This document shows positions 1-13,175 of a DNA stretch of 64,000 nucleotides, in pieces (position 1 is the stretch's first letter; every line of letters begins with the position of its first letter). Below the pieces are notes generated by a model that saw only the letters and a program-made list of their open reading frames with translations, had not been told where the DNA came from and searched no databases. Made by a program: the position numbers and the translations under genes. The stretch covers positions 12,405,193 through 12,469,192 of the forward strand of contig JAGTTD010000009.1 in assembly GCA_018398585.1 (NCBI GenBank), read 5' to 3'. Source of the stretch: Simmondsia chinensis (lineage: Eukaryota; Streptophyta; Magnoliopsida; Caryophyllales; Simmondsiaceae).

Positions 1-35
1 TTGGTCTAAACATGAGAACACCACCCCATATATCA

Positions 36-766
36 TCACGAAGCGCCGCCCCGCACCCCCCCCCCCCACCCCCCCCCCCAAAAAAAAAGGATACTGGCCT
101 TATGCTCCTCATTTAATCCACATTTGTTCACTAACGACTCAAATTTGCTCAAATACTCATCAACACTTCCTAGTTGGCATAATCTCATGAGTTTCGTGAG
201 GGAGTCATTAGCCAAATTAGTGAACCGAGCTCGGATTCGTGAGGCATATGCATCCCATGGAACCACAACATTCCTAGGCCGTGATTTCTTAAAGGAGTCA
301 TGCCATTCTTAGGCGTCACCCTCCAAGGCCACACTAGTGTGCATGACCTTCATCTCTTCCGGAGTTCTATCAATAATAAAGTATCTTTCACAATGATGTA
401 ACCATCCATCCACACCCTTACCACTAAATCTAGGGAAGTCAATCTCAATGAATCAGGTTAGGGCTAGATAATTACCTCTTGCATTTGCCGGAGCGGCTAA
501 CACGGTATCTTCTTCTCTCGGAGATGGCAGGGCTGCTGTGCGGTTGTTGGTGGTAAAGGCCGATCATTCATCATATGAGCGAGGCTGGTGACTTGCACTA
601 GGATTCCATTAACAACCTACCAAAGTTCTTCCCAAAGCTCATTAAACAACCTCTCTCCGATGCATTATGGCGTCGATCGTTGGACTCTTCGATTTCTCTC
701 AAAGTCACCTGAAACCTTGTTCCGTCAGCCATGGTTGCTCGTCAATCAAACCACAAATCTGGGACG
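36..766 (-). pseudogene. Ty3/gypsy gag fragment (chromovirus-like)
   Basis: Reading the minus strand from about 766 gives a Met-Ala-Asp-Gly start, then a broken frame with the chromovirus gag pattern (a proline-arginine-phenylalanine-glycine-like stretch, 'DGW', 'LEG'). It ends in a clear Retrotrans_gag segment at 266-90, including WDAYASRIRARF and LCQLGSVDEYLSKFESLVNK. Gag would package element RNA. The frame holds many stops between about 640 and 270, so it is dead. It runs into a C-rich/A-rich tract at 49-88 that replaces the rest of gag; pol is absent or lies outside the window. A PBS and LTR lie just upstream (higher coordinates), as expected for a minus-strand element. Confidence 0.75.
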
Positions 767-790
767 AGGAAGGTATGCTCTAATACTAAT

Positions 791-1290
791 TGATACAAAC
801 TTAGATCAAATATAGCTCAATTAATGGAAATCATAAGCAAATATGGGCTACAGGGCAGTAAATGGTTGCCCCGTTGTATATATTTGTATATATTTCTATA
901 AGAATAGCTCCAACAATGGATGTTTTTACATAGAAAGGGGAGAAGACATAGAGAGAGAATTTGAGGGAGAAGAAGAAGGCACACACTTAACACATGAGCA
1001 ACCCTAACTAACTCCCACTTATTTATAGGAGGAAGTACAAAATATCTAAGAAAATATCTAAGGGTGATGTGGCAAAGCAGTGGAGATTCTGGACGATCTG
1101 TGGAATGGGTGTTGGCAGCTGAGGGCATGGCGGATGCTGGGAAGTCGCTATGTCAGCGTCTACCAAAGGTGAGTTTGGTGGGTGCTGAGAAGCCAAGTTT
1201 GTATCATAGTTTGAATCCCGGCAATTGCTATCGGAATGATTGCCATGCTTATCAAAGGTCCGAGATGGACACTCTGATACAGATGATACG
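791..1290 (-). repeat. 5' LTR of the minus-strand gypsy element (right end uncertain)
   Basis: The inner border is TGATACAAAC at 791. Directly inside it, read on the minus strand, is ATTAGTATTAGAGCA, a decayed copy of the plant initiator-tRNA-Met primer site (ATTGGTATCAGAGC). A TATA-like motif (minus strand TATAAATAAG) lies at 1019-1028. The outer end is not defined; a CA near 1285 is only a guess. Any target duplication is not visible. Confidence 0.5.
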
Positions 1291-2684
1291 ATCTAAATTA
1301 GAAAATATACTTAAACTAAAGAAAAGCAGTAATATACTAAAAGTAAAGGGATAAGAGAGAAAATATAAAAGATCACATTGATTTTCATTGATAATTTTGA
1401 TACAATGACTCTCATGTATTTACAGATTATGTCCCTCCTTGGTGAGATCCATTATACTATCTATTGGATTACCCTAATGCTATAGATCCAAATACCTAAT
1501 TTAGGTCTCTGACATAACCCACTATATTATCTATTAGACTGCGAAAATATTATATATGTAAATACCTAATTCAGGTACGTATCAAGTTAAAACCACCCAC
1601 ATGATATACAAAAACTAAATCGAAATAAAATCACACACAAAAGGAGATTGGGGAAAACGCCAAAATTTACGTGGTTCAGCCGAGGCCTACATCTATGGAG
1701 GGAAGCATATGATGATATCATTATAGCATTGTAGGTTATATGAGACGTCTCAACTCTCAACTCTTCTCAACCCCGGCTTAAACCCTAATGGTAACGTACA
1801 TAACCCGTGTATATACATAGCTACCACACTAAACCTCTGACGTGTCATGGGCTTTACTAGGATTGGTCCAATCTTATATCTCATAAACAAGACTCAATAC
1901 AACCAAACTGCTCACATAACTCAACAAATTCAATACTCATGTGTCCTCATTTTTCGTTTAGATATGCTTTTGATATTCAATCAAAATTATTAATATGTAA
2001 CAAGAGTCAAGGGTAAGTAGGCTGAAAAAGAAGGATGAAAATGTATTTACTCCACGCAATCATTCTCCTCACATTCTCCTGAAAAAAAAAAAAAGAAACA
2101 AATATTAATTGTATTTTAGAGTTATTTACATGAAATGTCCCATATTTCGTTCTTTTTTTTTTTTTTTTTTGAGCACATATATGATAATGATAATATTTGT
2201 TGATTTTATCGAATCATTACTTGTGTTTTCTATTGTATTAATTTAGTTTTTGCATTATTTACTTTATGTCAGTTAAGTCCTTGAGTAAAATTGATATTAA
2301 GTTATTTTTTATGCTTGGGTTACGAGTGAGTTTAAATTGAGCCAACGTGTCAGTTTATATTCGATCATTTGTATATTTACTTGACCAAATCATTAAATAT
2401 GATGTTGTTATTTTAACTTCAATTTTCATTATAAAATTGTATTACCGCAATTTAAAATATATAAGAATTAAAATGACATAATTAAAATGCAAGGACATAA
2501 TTAACACAAAGAGACAGCTACAAGAACCTTGCGTACAAAGACCCCTATATTACGTTTTGATTTTAAATTTGCGTTTTTGGTAAGTAGTTGAGAATATAGA
2601 GAATTGAATTTATAATTTTCTGGTCATAAAGTTTCAATTGGTCGTGGTTTAACCACTAAATTTACACCATTAATTTGTGTACTT
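1291..2684. other. Non-coding, with an unresolved LTR-like stretch
   Basis: No gene is supported. The stretch 1600-1860 contains 'TTTACGTGGTTCAGCC' and flanking text typical of plant retrotransposon LTR or leader DNA, but no matching partner LTR or target duplication could be found. Homopolymer A at 2082-2094 and T at 2153-2170 occur. The remainder is AT-rich. Confidence 0.5.
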
Positions 2685-3529
2685 TGCAGGCACTAAAATT
2701 TATCATGTTCATAAAATTTCAATTGGGCCAAAGAAAAGTCTATGCCCAAGTTTCCAAGTCAAGCTCGAAACCAAACATCTTCCAAATCGAAAACTCAAGT
2801 CCAAAATGACTTCTAAGTCAATCCAAAATAAAATCCCTAAACGACTTTAGAGTCAAACCTAAGCCCAAATGACTTTCAAGTTGAAATGAAAAACCTAGAT
2901 GACTTTTAAGTCAAACCCGAAGCCCTAATGGCTTTAAAGTCAAACTAAAAGAGGCAAATGACTCTTAGGTCAAACCTAAAGTCAAACTCTTAAATCCAAA
3001 CCACAAAATTTCAAGACTGACGTAAAAAAAGGCTTGTACAGTTTTAAAGCAACTCGAGCTTGGTCTTATGGAGTAAATCCCATGGTCAAAACAAGGGCCT
3101 CTTTTTTTCTATAAATAGGGGACTATTGCTTCAAAGGAAGGCGGATTCACAAATTTTTCAAGGAAGAGAAAAACTCTCTCTCTCTCTCTTTATTCTCTCT
3201 CAAATTCCAATTCTCTCTCAAATTCCATCAACACCAAGTTATCCAAGGGGAAGTCGACAAAGCATACTAGGTTCGTGCCCGATTCCCTCAAAGTTCAGTT
3301 CTTCCACTGGAATAAAGCAACGTGCCCTAAATCAAGAATCCAAGTTGATCGTCGACAAATCCAACCAAGTTCATTAATTACGGAGATCGAATCAAAGGAC
3401 TTTCTTTTGTTTTACTTTGTAAAGTATATTATAGAGATTGTACCCACAAATATCAATACAATTCTTTAATTGTAATTTTGTGCATTTGTTTCACATCATT
3501 TTTATTTTGATTCAAAATCAGTGTCCACA
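2685..3529 (+). repeat. 5' LTR of the Tat-like gypsy element
   Basis: It begins TGCAGGCACTAAAATT and ends GTGTCCACA, matching the copy at 15403-16278 over its whole length with scattered differences. A TATA box (CTATAAATAGGGGAC) lies at about 3110-3124, followed by a CT-rich transcript leader. The many repeats of 'AAATGACTTCTAAGTCAAA' type in 2750-3000 form a short internal degenerate repeat within the U3 region. Confidence 0.9.
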
Positions 3530-3594
3530 AATTTGGCACGCTCGGTGGCACATTTCTTTACCTCTCATTTCTTTTTCCATTTTTATAAAAAAAC

Positions 3595-5600
3595 ATGAAG
3601 TTCTTTGTTGCAATAGCACCAAAGAAGAAAGCAAATCGCCGCTCCAATAAGTCCAATTCTGGCCCTTCTAGCCCCATGAGCACTGACTCCAATCCTAGTC
3701 TTCTTTTCTCTGACACCACCACCGAGCGCAAGGCGAAAGCCATTAATGCGCTCATGATGATGGCAAATCCCACAAGTCAAATGGTTGTTTCTCATGGCTT
3801 CCTGGCAATGGAAACCTCTGAAGTGGGAGAACTTCCTGCTTCATCAGAAAACACTTCCAAGGTAGCTGTAAATTCAACAGATGAAACCTCAAACACTGGC
3901 TCCCTGCCATCATCACCAAGGAAAGATATTTCTTCAGGACAACCCGTCATGCTTTTTGGCTCCACTGACATGCCAGTCATGGTGACCAGCGTCGTGCCCA
4001 TGGAGGAGCAAGTAGCCAATCCACAGGCTACTGTGGAAAACCTTGTCAAGGTTTTCGTCGAGAAGGACACCCAAGTGAAGGAACAAAGCCAACAAATTGT
4101 GGAGTTAAACAACAAACTAGAGCGCCAGAGTGCTGTATGAAATAGCAAGATGACTCGGGAAGAATCTGAGTCTGATTCCAACCAAGAGATTGAATCAGTG
4201 AGGTCTCCAAGGGCCAATGTCACCCCCAACCGTGCTACTACCCAAGTGTCAGTCCCTTTGACCGCCCTATCTGTCCACCAAATCCAAGATCTGACAGCCA
4301 ATGCGATTAAGGAGTAAATCGGCAGCAATTCTTTCAACATCCAACACTACCAAAAACCTTACTCTAGGAGAATTAACAGCCTCAAAATGCCAGCTGGCTA
4401 CCAACCTCCAAAATTTGAACAGTTTGACGGCAAGGTTAACCCGAGGCAGCATATTTCCCACTTCGTGGAGATGTGCAATAACGCCGGTACTGACGGCAAC
4501 CTTTTTGTCAAGCAATTTGTACGTTCCCTCAAAGGAACCACTTTCGACTGGTACAAAGATCTGGAACCAGAGTCCATCAACAGCTGGCAAGAAATAGAGT
4601 CTGAATTTCTGAATAGGTTCTACAGTACATGACATATTGTCACGATGAAAGAAATATCAAGTGTAGGACAATGGGACGGCGAACCAGTCATAGACTATAT
4701 TCATCGTTAGCGCGCTAAGAGTCTAGACTGCAAAGAGCGTCTCTCCCAGGAATCAGCTATTGAGATGAGCATCCAAGGCATCAGACCGGAGCTATCCTAC
4801 ATCTTGTTTCCAATGAAACCCAAAACTTTTAATTTGCTGGCGTCGGACGCCCATGAGATGGAGAGTAACCTTGCCATGCATGGCTTTAAATGTACATCTA
4901 TCTTTGGAAACAAGGGTCCAAAAGAGCCCTCAAAAAGAGAGAAGCTAACCAAAGCCAAGATAAAAGAGTCATTGGTCATGAACGTTGCTTTAGTCAAAAT
5001 ATCTGAAAAGCCAAAGCCCAAGGAGTACAACGAGTAGAAACCAAGCTCGTCTACTGAAAGTGGAAAGAAGCGTCCAATGCAGAAGGAGGTCCAGTAGAAA
5101 GTGTATTCTTTTCTAGACTCAAATCTTCATGGCATGCTTGATGGTTTACTGGCAAAGAAACTCATTGAGTTGCCTGAGTCAAAGTGCCCAGAAGAGGCCA
5201 GCCGCACCGGTGAACCAAAGTGTTGCAAGTATCATTGAGTTATCAGCCACCCGCTGGAGCAATGCATTACGCTCAAAGAGCATATCATGAGGTTGGTGGG
5301 CGAAGGAAAAATCATCCTTGATGCTGATGATGTGGCCCAAATAAATTTGCTATTGTGGCATTTGGAGGTTTCATGGAACTAGTGCCTGTACTGAGGAAGT
5401 TACAGACAACCCAACAACATGTTGAAGCAGCGCATTTCCAAACAATTCAGTTTGGAGGGTTGGAGCATGTGGTCGTACAATTGTCAAGTGCGTCAGAGCC
5501 CTTGATGAGGGGTGGAATTTGGAGACGCAAAGGAAACCAAAGAAACAGAGGGCACTACAACCTCCTCAAGGTCGCCATAAAAGAAAACAGCTGAGGAGAA
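3595..5600 (+). pseudogene. Gypsy gag, broken
   Basis: The first frame starts at 3595 with a lysine-rich N-terminus and runs 181 codons to a stop at 4138. After frame breaks, 4387-4632 encodes the Retrotrans_gag core (YQPPKFEQFDGKVNPRQHIS, then FDWYKDLEP and LNRFYST). The homologous reading continues past stops through 4765-5037 (SIQGIRPELSYILFPMKP). A decayed zinc-knuckle region lies near 5205-5270 (KCCKYH, then HPLEQC and an EHIMRLVGEGKIILDADDVA stretch). The order and motifs fit Tat-lineage gag. At least four stops make it non-functional. Confidence 0.8.
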
Positions 5601-5781
5601 AGCCTCACCATAAGAACAAGAAGAAGAAGGCAAACAAGGCGAAGGTATAGCAACCACCAGCCAGCCATGTTGACCTTTTGCTACAAAAGCTGCAAACTCC
5701 TATCACTCTAGGGGAGTTCTTCCCGATGAGATCAAGGATGACTAAAGGAATCTAGATTGCGAAAAGGAGCTAGTTGTAGAA

Positions 5782-6297
5782 ATGGCAGGAAAGATCCAAA
5801 GTTCTGGTGATGATTCTTCACCAGTCCAAGGTGATGGAGATACCGCCGAGGGATCGACGGATTGTGCTTTTTATAGCACCGCCTTGGCTTTCACTGATGA
5901 AGATCTAATGATGGGGTCTAGGCCGCACAATAGGCCCCTATTTGTGTCTAGCTGCATTAGTAAGCAAAGGATTAATCGAATTTGGATAGATGGCAGATCT
6001 ACAGTCAATATCATGCCTAAGTCTACCATGAAGCAATTGGGGATCATGGTCGAGGAATTGGCAAATACCAAAATGATGATCCAAGGTTTTAACCTTGGAT
6101 GCCGAAGAGCAGTAGGCATGATTTGCCTTGATCTTACCATAGGAGAATTGACGACAAACACCATTTTCCATGTCATTGATTTGAAAACATCATATAACAC
6201 ACTGTTAGGGCAACTGTGGGTTCATGAAAATGGCGTAGTTCAACCCACACTACACCAGTCTTTCAAGTATTACAGAATGGTGGAGAAAGAGTTGTGA
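5782..6297 (+). pseudogene. Gypsy aspartic protease domain
   Basis: This 171-codon frame holds the retropepsin segment PLFVSSCISKQRINRIWIDG followed by RSTVNIMPKSTMKQLGI. In active relatives the catalytic motif is D-G/S-G-S/A. Here it reads IDGRS, so the glycine after Asp-Gly is replaced by arginine, which would be expected to damage the active site. A later hydrophobic stretch with YNTLLGQLWVHE matches the C-terminal part of the domain (usually LLGRPWIH). The domain would process the gag-pol polyprotein. Confidence 0.8.
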
Positions 6298-7681
6298 CTG
6301 CTGATGCCAAACCTTTCACTGCAGCAGAAGCTCATTTGAAGAATGCAAGATTCTACCATGACGAGAAGGCTCCATCTAAGGTATTACCTTTAGGAACCCC
6401 TTTTCCTGGGAAGAGTTTGTCAGGAGAGAAACAGGTGCCATCACCCTTGCCTTAAGAAAGGGATTGCCATCTTACCAAGAATGAGTCAATAACCTCTAAA
6501 ACATTGGTTAAGAAGGAAGCGCCTAGATCCCTTACCTCAACACCAGTGCTCCGGTACATTCCAAAGTCTCGAAGAAAGCCTGGGGAGTCACCCTTTTGTC
6601 GAGTGCAATGTTCCCAGTCTTCCAAACTTGCCGTTAAAACCTATCTTGTAGGATTTAAAGGATAAAATGGTTTTTCCTCTTACAAATACAAACCAAGCCG
6701 CACCGAGTAGACTACCGATGACGGGTTTTGTAGCATCTTCTCAAAAACACGCTAAAGAGAAGGAACTACTGCCTAATACCTGGACAGTGGAAGGATTTAA
6801 TCCTAATGCCTATAAGTTGATAGCCAGTTTTGGGTATGATTTCACCAACCCTCCGTCCTTAGGGAAGGTGATTGATGCAAAGGCACATGGACTCACTGAA
6901 ATTCAGCGGAAGTTTTAAGAGCAGGGCGGCCAAATCAAGCCTTGTAGAGTTGGATTGGGATTTACCCCTTCCTAAACAATGAAAATCTCTATTCATCGCA
7001 AGGAGAAGACAGTATCCTTGCAATATATTTCCGTTAAAGAGGTGGAAGAAAGTAGTGGAAATCCTACAGTGGTATTTGTGTCTATTCGGGTGGAAGCTAT
7101 GCCATCATTACCAAGTCACTCAGCTTTTGGTAGACTGGGGTCCTCTTCGAGCAAAGATGAATCTCAACAACTTGAAAACCCTTCTCGGATTTTTACTTTT
7201 AGCTTGCTTAAGAGTGCCCCTAATGATGGTCGTGGCATCTTAAACCAGCCACACACCTCTATTTTTAGCAGACTTGGGGGCAAAATGAGTGGTGAGAAAA
7301 AGCCTAGAGTGTCCAACCTAAACAGGCTTGCAATTTCCAAACCATCTCGTAATTTGAAAAGGCCAAGGAAGAACCAATTTAGGAAAGCTACCATTGTGGA
7401 AGCTGAGATCAGCACTCTAGAGGCCAAACCACAGCATGGGTAAAGGATTACCACTGATGGGCAATCTAGGTCATCACGCAAAAACGAGATAGCTTCCCAA
7501 GAAAGGAGTTCTAGCGCCAAGCGCTAAGGAGAGTGATGTAGGTGAAAGCAACCAACCTCACATCCCAAAAGTTAAATCTATGCCATCCCAAAACGGATTC
7601 AAGCCTTAGGTACTTAATGATGAGTACTCCGGAGTTAAGAGAGGTGCTGGCAGCCAGCTCAAAGTTAAAGCACAAGCAACC
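6298..7681 (+). pseudogene. Gypsy protease-RT linker, decayed
   Basis: Several short open frames (6667-6918, 6979-7443) lie between protease and RT. They are rich in Ser, Pro and Lys and contain FNPNAYKLIASFGYDF and HSAFGRLG repeats that resemble the linker of Tat-lineage polyproteins. No enzymatic motif is visible. Stops separate them. They are best read as relics of one continuous pol linker, not as separate genes. Confidence 0.55.
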
Positions 7682-8536
7682 TTGCCACCAGACCAGTCAG
7701 ATATCAGCATGCATGAGGATCAAACAAACGAGACACTTATTTTCTCATCAAATCATGTAACCATTTCCAAAGGAAGAGAGAATGATGAGGAAATTTTAGA
7801 TGCCCCAGAGCCTCCTGCGGGACTGGAAGACGGGGGGCAAGCTACAGTAGACGAGTTGAAGGAATTGAACCTAGGCACCCCTGAGGATCCTCGACCTATC
7901 TATGTTAGTGTTCTTCTAAGTAAAGAAGAAGATGAGACGTACTTTAAACTTTTGGCTGACTTTAGGGATGTATTTGTTTGGTCCTATAAGGAGATGCTTG
8001 GATTGGACCCAAGTATTGCTGTTCATCGGCTCAAGATCAAGGAAGGTACAAAAGAAATAAAGCAACCTAACCGACGATTCTGCCCTGAACTTGTGGTGGA
8101 AATTGAAGCAAAGATCAACAAATTGATTGACGCCGGGTCCATTCGAGAAGTGCAGATGCCGACTTAGATTTCCAACATGGTGCTTGTAAGAAAGAAGTAT
8201 GGGCAATTATGAGTTCGTGTGGATTTTCATGACCTCAATAATGGATGCTCGAAGGATGATTTTCCATTGCCAATCCCTGAACTAATGGTCGACACAACTA
8301 CTAGCCACAAGGCATTGTCCTTCATGGATTGTATGGCTGGTTATAACCAGTTGAAAATTGCTCCTGAGGATGAAAAATCCACTGCCTTCTGTACTCCCAA
8401 AGGAATTTATTGCTACAACGTGATGCCCTTTAGCCTAAAGAATGCAGGCACCACCTATCAACATGCAATGCAGAAAATATTTGATGACATGTTGCTCAAG
8501 AATGTCGAATGCTATATAGATTATCTGGTGAAATCC
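7682..8536 (+). pseudogene. Gypsy reverse transcriptase domain
   Basis: An N-terminal RT approach (LLADFRDVFVWSYKEMLGLD) leads to RT blocks 1-4: EIEAKINKLIDAGSIREVQ, then, across TAG at 8164-8166 and TGA at about 8210, RVDFHDLNNGCSKDDFPLP, FMDCMAGYNQLKIAPEDE and KNAGTTYQHAMQKIFDDML. The catalytic YxDD block is altered: the sequence reads CYIDYLVKS, with the second Asp replaced by Tyr. The usual 'MPFGLKNAG' reads MPFSLKNAG. Together with the stops this makes the RT dead. Confidence 0.88.
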
Positions 8537-8593
8537 TGAAGACGAAGCAGTCATCTTTAAGACCTTCATTTAGTCTTCGAAAGGTTAAGGAAA

Positions 8594-9111
8594 GTGAGTC
8601 TTAAGATGAACCTCTTAAGTGTGCTTTTGGTGTCACCTCTGGTAAGTTTCTTGGTTTCATTGTCCAACGTAGTGGCATTGAGATTGACAAGTCTAAGATT
8701 GATGCTATCAAAAAGATGCCACCACCTAATAACTTGTACAAGCTCTACAGTTTTTAAGGACATTTGGCCTACATTAGGAGGTTCATTTCCAACTTAGCAG
8801 GACGTTGCCAACCCTTCAGTCATCTAATGAAGAAAGGTGCGCCCTTCGAATGGGACGAATCTTGTAACAAGGCCTTTGAAAGCCTCAAGAGTTATCTAAC
8901 AAGCCCTCCTATGCTGGGGGCACAAATTCAAGGAAAGCCACTTATCCTTTATACATCTACTCAAGATCAGGAACTTAGAGTGTTGTGTGCACAACAAAAC
9001 AAAGAGGGAAAGCAAAGGGCCTTATATTATTTGAGTTGGACTCTAGTGGGAGCAGAGTTGAAGTATTCCCACATAGAGAAGATGTGTTTGGTTCTCATTT
9101 TCGCCATTTAA
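8594..9111 (+). pseudogene. Gypsy RT thumb and RNase H, 3' truncated
   Basis: After a frame break the thumb region follows, then the connection/RNase H segment (YIRRFISNLAGRCQPFSHLM, FEWDESCNKAFESLKSYLTS, KPLILYTSTQDQELRVL, ALYYLSWTLVGAELKYSHIE). The usual 'PLxLYLAVSDxAVSAVL' is changed. At about 9105 the RNase H reading stops and integrase C-terminal sequence begins. Roughly 1.5-2 kb of the normal coding length (rest of RNase H, zinc finger and DDE core of integrase) is therefore deleted. Confidence 0.8.
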
Positions 9112-9350
9112 AAGCTGAAACATTCAATAAGAAGGTGCATCCTCGTTCTTTCAAAGTCGGGGACATGGTCCTAGCAGTCCGCCGGCCTATTATCATCACA
9201 CATAAAACGGGGAGCAAATTTACCCCAAAGTGGGATGGACTCTACGTGGTACAAGAAGTCTACACTAACGGGGCATACATGATAATAGATGCAGATGATG
9301 TTCGAGTGGGTCCTATCAACAAAAAATTTTTAAAGTGCTACTACCTGTAA
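9106..9350 (+). pseudogene. Gypsy integrase C-terminal remnant
   Basis: The 80-codon tail reads ETFNKKVHPRSFKVGDMVLA, then KTGSKFTPKWDGLYVVQEVY and PINKKFLKCYYL. This is the SH3-like integrase C-terminus of Tat-type elements, ending at a normal stop. It is fused in frame neighbourhood to the truncated RNase H. The join marks an internal deletion. Confidence 0.8.
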
Positions 9351-10041
9351 AGCACTCCACCACACTCCTGACCCGCACGAGTATAAACTGTGTACAACAC
9401 CTCAAAATCAAAAAGATCCTACCAATGGTGTAGTATGTGTTCAAACTACTAAAATATCCTACCAAGTCTAAGGTGGTAAAAAAAAAAAAAAAAAAAAAAA
9501 GGCTACTCTTAGCTTGCAAGAGTATAAACTGTGAACGGCCAAATTTTTTTCAAAATAAAAAAAGATGAGTTTTCATTCTTTGAACTATGTTATGGCTTGA
9601 TCCAAAGTGGAATTTGTTCCACAAAGGTATGTAGGCAGCTTAGATTAAAAAAAAAAAAAAAATTGTTCAAGAACAATAATAATAAATCTCTTTAAATTAA
9701 ATAATTTTGTTAACGATGGTCTCCCTTCATACAAGTTACAAGAGAGAACTTCCACGCTCGAAAAAAAAATTTCCACTATTAAAATAATAGCAAAATCCAG
9801 ATTCACAAAAAAAGGAGGTGAAAGGTCATGCCAAAGGGATTCACTCCAAAAGAAAAGGGTCTAAAAGCTTGGCACAGAATTCTTCCACTCTCTGCTTCAA
9901 GTCTTCAGTCTGGGCATCATCCTCTGAAGTCAAAGCCGGGGTAGATTCTAAATTGGCTAGCTCATGCTTCTTTGAAGCCACCTGCTACTCAGAAGTTTGA
10001 ATTAATAGCTCTGCCTTCTTTGCTCATGCCCGTTCAAGTTC

Positions 10042-13000
10042 TTACTCAAGTTTGCTTATACTTGCACAAGTAGCTGAAAGATCCTCTTTTCTGTCATGGT
10101 GTTGAGTTATTAACCCTGCCCAAATCCTGCCCTCCATCACACAGCTCCGCAGAGGTCGTAAAATTTCCCGCTGAGGGTCATTTGGTTTTTTCTTACCCTC
10201 AGCCGCATTCTGTACTTTGAGCAAAGCGTTCGCATATACCAAAAGTTCAGTAATAGCCCTATCAAGATTATCGTATGTCCCACCCAATGCCTTTATACTT
10301 GCAAATAAGGATTCCTATTTACTGTACACTGTCTCCACCTGGGATAAAGGTTGTTTTGCTAGGTACTCGAGATAATCATGCTTGTGCTACATATTGTTTG
10401 GGAAAACACTGAACTCAACCCTTGTTTTGCAACCATGATGGATGTCGATGGAATGGTGGAGAGCTCTGTAGATTGTCTCAATGACTCCAAGGTGGGAATC
10501 TCTTCGGCCTTAATACTGGTCACCTACTAATAAGGGCACAATAAGGGTATATGAAATTTTCCTAGACGCCCGAAAAGGATAAACAGTTTCAAGTGATTTT
10601 TCAGCATATACATGTGCTGTGTCCTTAGAAGCCAACTCAAAGATGTTGGGACCATCAACCTCTTCATCCATATCCATAATTCTTCCCCATGGGGTAGAAG
10701 ATGAGAAGCGACCAGGGGCAACACTGTGCATTGGACGCTATGTGATACCAGCACTGATGTCATTAACACCAGCATTGTTGGCATCCCCATTTGAAGTTTC
10801 ATACATCACCTCATCAATGGGTTCTACCTCGTTCCTACCATATGGAGGAAAACCCTCTGGAAGATGAATAGGGTCACTACTATTGCTGTTTGCCCCATAC
10901 CCTCTTGCACCTGATCAAACATGTGGCCACCGAACTATGTATGAAATCCAAAATTAACAAAGAGCATAAGATAAAAAGAAAAACGGGGCTAAAGGGGTTT
11001 TAAAGGAAATAGGGATTTACCGCTTCAAGGTTGGAGGGCAGATTTGAAACACATTCTCATCAACAGCCATCTGAGTGTCAGGATCCTCAACCACTTTGTC
11101 TTGGTAGTTTTTCTTCTTCCTTTTCTTTCTCTCCTTTTGGTGTTTGAAGTTCTCAGAGACAGAATCTTCATAGTCACCTTCAGAATCCCTAGTACTTGCG
11201 GTCGAGGTTGTCTTTGCAAGCGGGCTCGTCTAAGTAGGCCTTTTCTTGATGAGAAATCTTTGAGACCCTTTCTTGCCTCCCCTAGGTGGAATTCCCTACA
11301 AAAAAATAGGAGAGTTTAAAATTCAAAAAGCACTGCAACCAGTAATAAAGAAGAATAGTGGTGGAAATGTGCTTCACCTTCCCTAGTTTGCTCGCATCTT
11401 CGGGAAGAGCATCTGAATTTTGCCCATTTTTGGAGTTCCCAGATTTAGGCGTCATACTTTGGACCAAAACTTCAATATTTTCCACATGGTCTATAATTCT
11501 TACCTCTTTCCACTGGTCCCTAAACTGTCTTCTATTGGAATGTTATGGATTAATCAGCCAATTAGGAAGTCAAACATTCCCCACTACTCCCCTACATTGG
11601 CATTGCTTCCAATGCTCCTTAGCCCATTCATAGGAGACTATTCGCTCGTCACCTTTCAACACTCTGGGGATGCCCTGGATAAAACCGAACTGCCTACTAA
11701 ATCGGTGTGGATTGTATGGCTCAACATGGAAGCTCTTGCCCACACATATTGGCAGGTGGGCTGAATGTAGAGATTTAAGGTGCGTTAAGTGCTTAACATC
11801 AAGCCTGTCATCATCCCTCAATTCTTGAATCCTCTTAGGATTAAGAATAAGTGTACCACTGCACTATGCAGCTATCATAAATGAGCTTACGAGCTTCATT
11901 TTCGTCATAAAGCGTAGTAGCTCCAACACTACCATACCGAACCATTAGGGGTACAGGCAATATGTCAGACTATCCTTTATGGGCACCAAAGTAACGAGCA
12001 AGCCATGCATAGACATAGTGAGCTGGGAAGAAAACGGAGTCACTCCCTGGCTTCTCAGACTCTGCAATAGAGTTCAGACCTTGATAGATACTGGCAAGCA
12101 CCGGGACCACATGATTATAAGTTTGACCTGCAGCCATATGGCTGGCAATAACAAAGGTTTCAGGCCAGATCAATCGCTTTCCATGAGTAGGGAGCACAAA
12201 TGCACACAGTCAGCAGGAGAGGAACGCTACCAAATAAGTCTCATACCTTTTATCATGTGGGACTTTCAAATCATTGAAAACTTTCACCTATTCATTGGTC
12301 CATGTGTTGATAGCTAACTGATAGTTGCCACTGGGATTCTTTTCAGAGCGAGATTTTGCAACCCGATTCCGGCGATCAACCTTTTGGTACATTCGCAACC
12401 CTTTATGCCAAAATTCGACCCAAGCTTCTGCATTAACCTAGTCATTCTATTATTTAAGCTAATTAAAGGCATTAAATAAGGCTTCACAAGGTAATGAAAA
12501 ACACCTCCTATCCCTTTCGTCCTTGCCCATCAAATTACTCACACAAGGGATAGTCTCGTTGTATATCCATCCGAAGTTAGGGAATCTGCCAAGTCGATAT
12601 AAATTTCATCGTGAGATCAACATCTCTCCCACCTGAGTATGAAGTGTGTTGGTTTTAGGGCACAAACACTCACAAAATATGTGCACTATGCTGATACTTC
12701 GATCATATTGGTGAAGAGCAATGACAACGTTTAAAATTCCCGCCATGTTCATGATTTACTGAAAGCGACGCAATACCACCTTTGTCCATTCTCAATATTT
12801 TCGAATGTAGCCAAATTCTCCTTTGACTCGCAAGTTATTGCCCCATGTAACTCACCCACTAAGGGTGCATCGACCTAACATTGGAAATTTGTCAGTGGGT
12901 TTCATTTTGTCTTGGAAAAGACTGCAAAGTACTCTGTTAGCAACTTCCTTTCCATTTGGAATTTCTTTTGACCATTCAATCTACAATTTGCTCTTGTCAA

Positions 13001-13143
13001 AGGAAGTCCACTTCTTGGAACCATAGCCGGCGAGTGGTTGATGAACGTCAAACCTCCATCCACTAGCTGGGTTGTCTTGTTCACTTTCCACAATTTAGAG
13101 ATACTCTTTTCCCTTGTCCAACCATTTCTTGAAACAAACCATT
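10042..13143 (-). pseudogene. Antisense plant-mobile-domain (PMD) ORF relic
   Basis: On the minus strand, starting near 13143 (MVCFKKWLDKGKEYL), a long broken frame crosses several stops. Its best piece is 12197-11970: GQTYNHVVPVLASIYQGLN followed by FPAHYVYAWLARYFGAHKG, the signature of the plant mobile domain (aminotransferase-like) family. The C-terminal part, 11219-10042, is charged and lysine-rich, then a helical segment (NLDRAITELLVYANALLKVQ). PMD ORFs antisense to the 3' half of Tat-lineage gypsy elements are known, which supports a captured gene and not host coding. Many stops make it non-functional. Confidence 0.65.
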
Positions 13144-13175
13144 ATGCAGTCCTGCAAAAATAAAGGTTGTATATA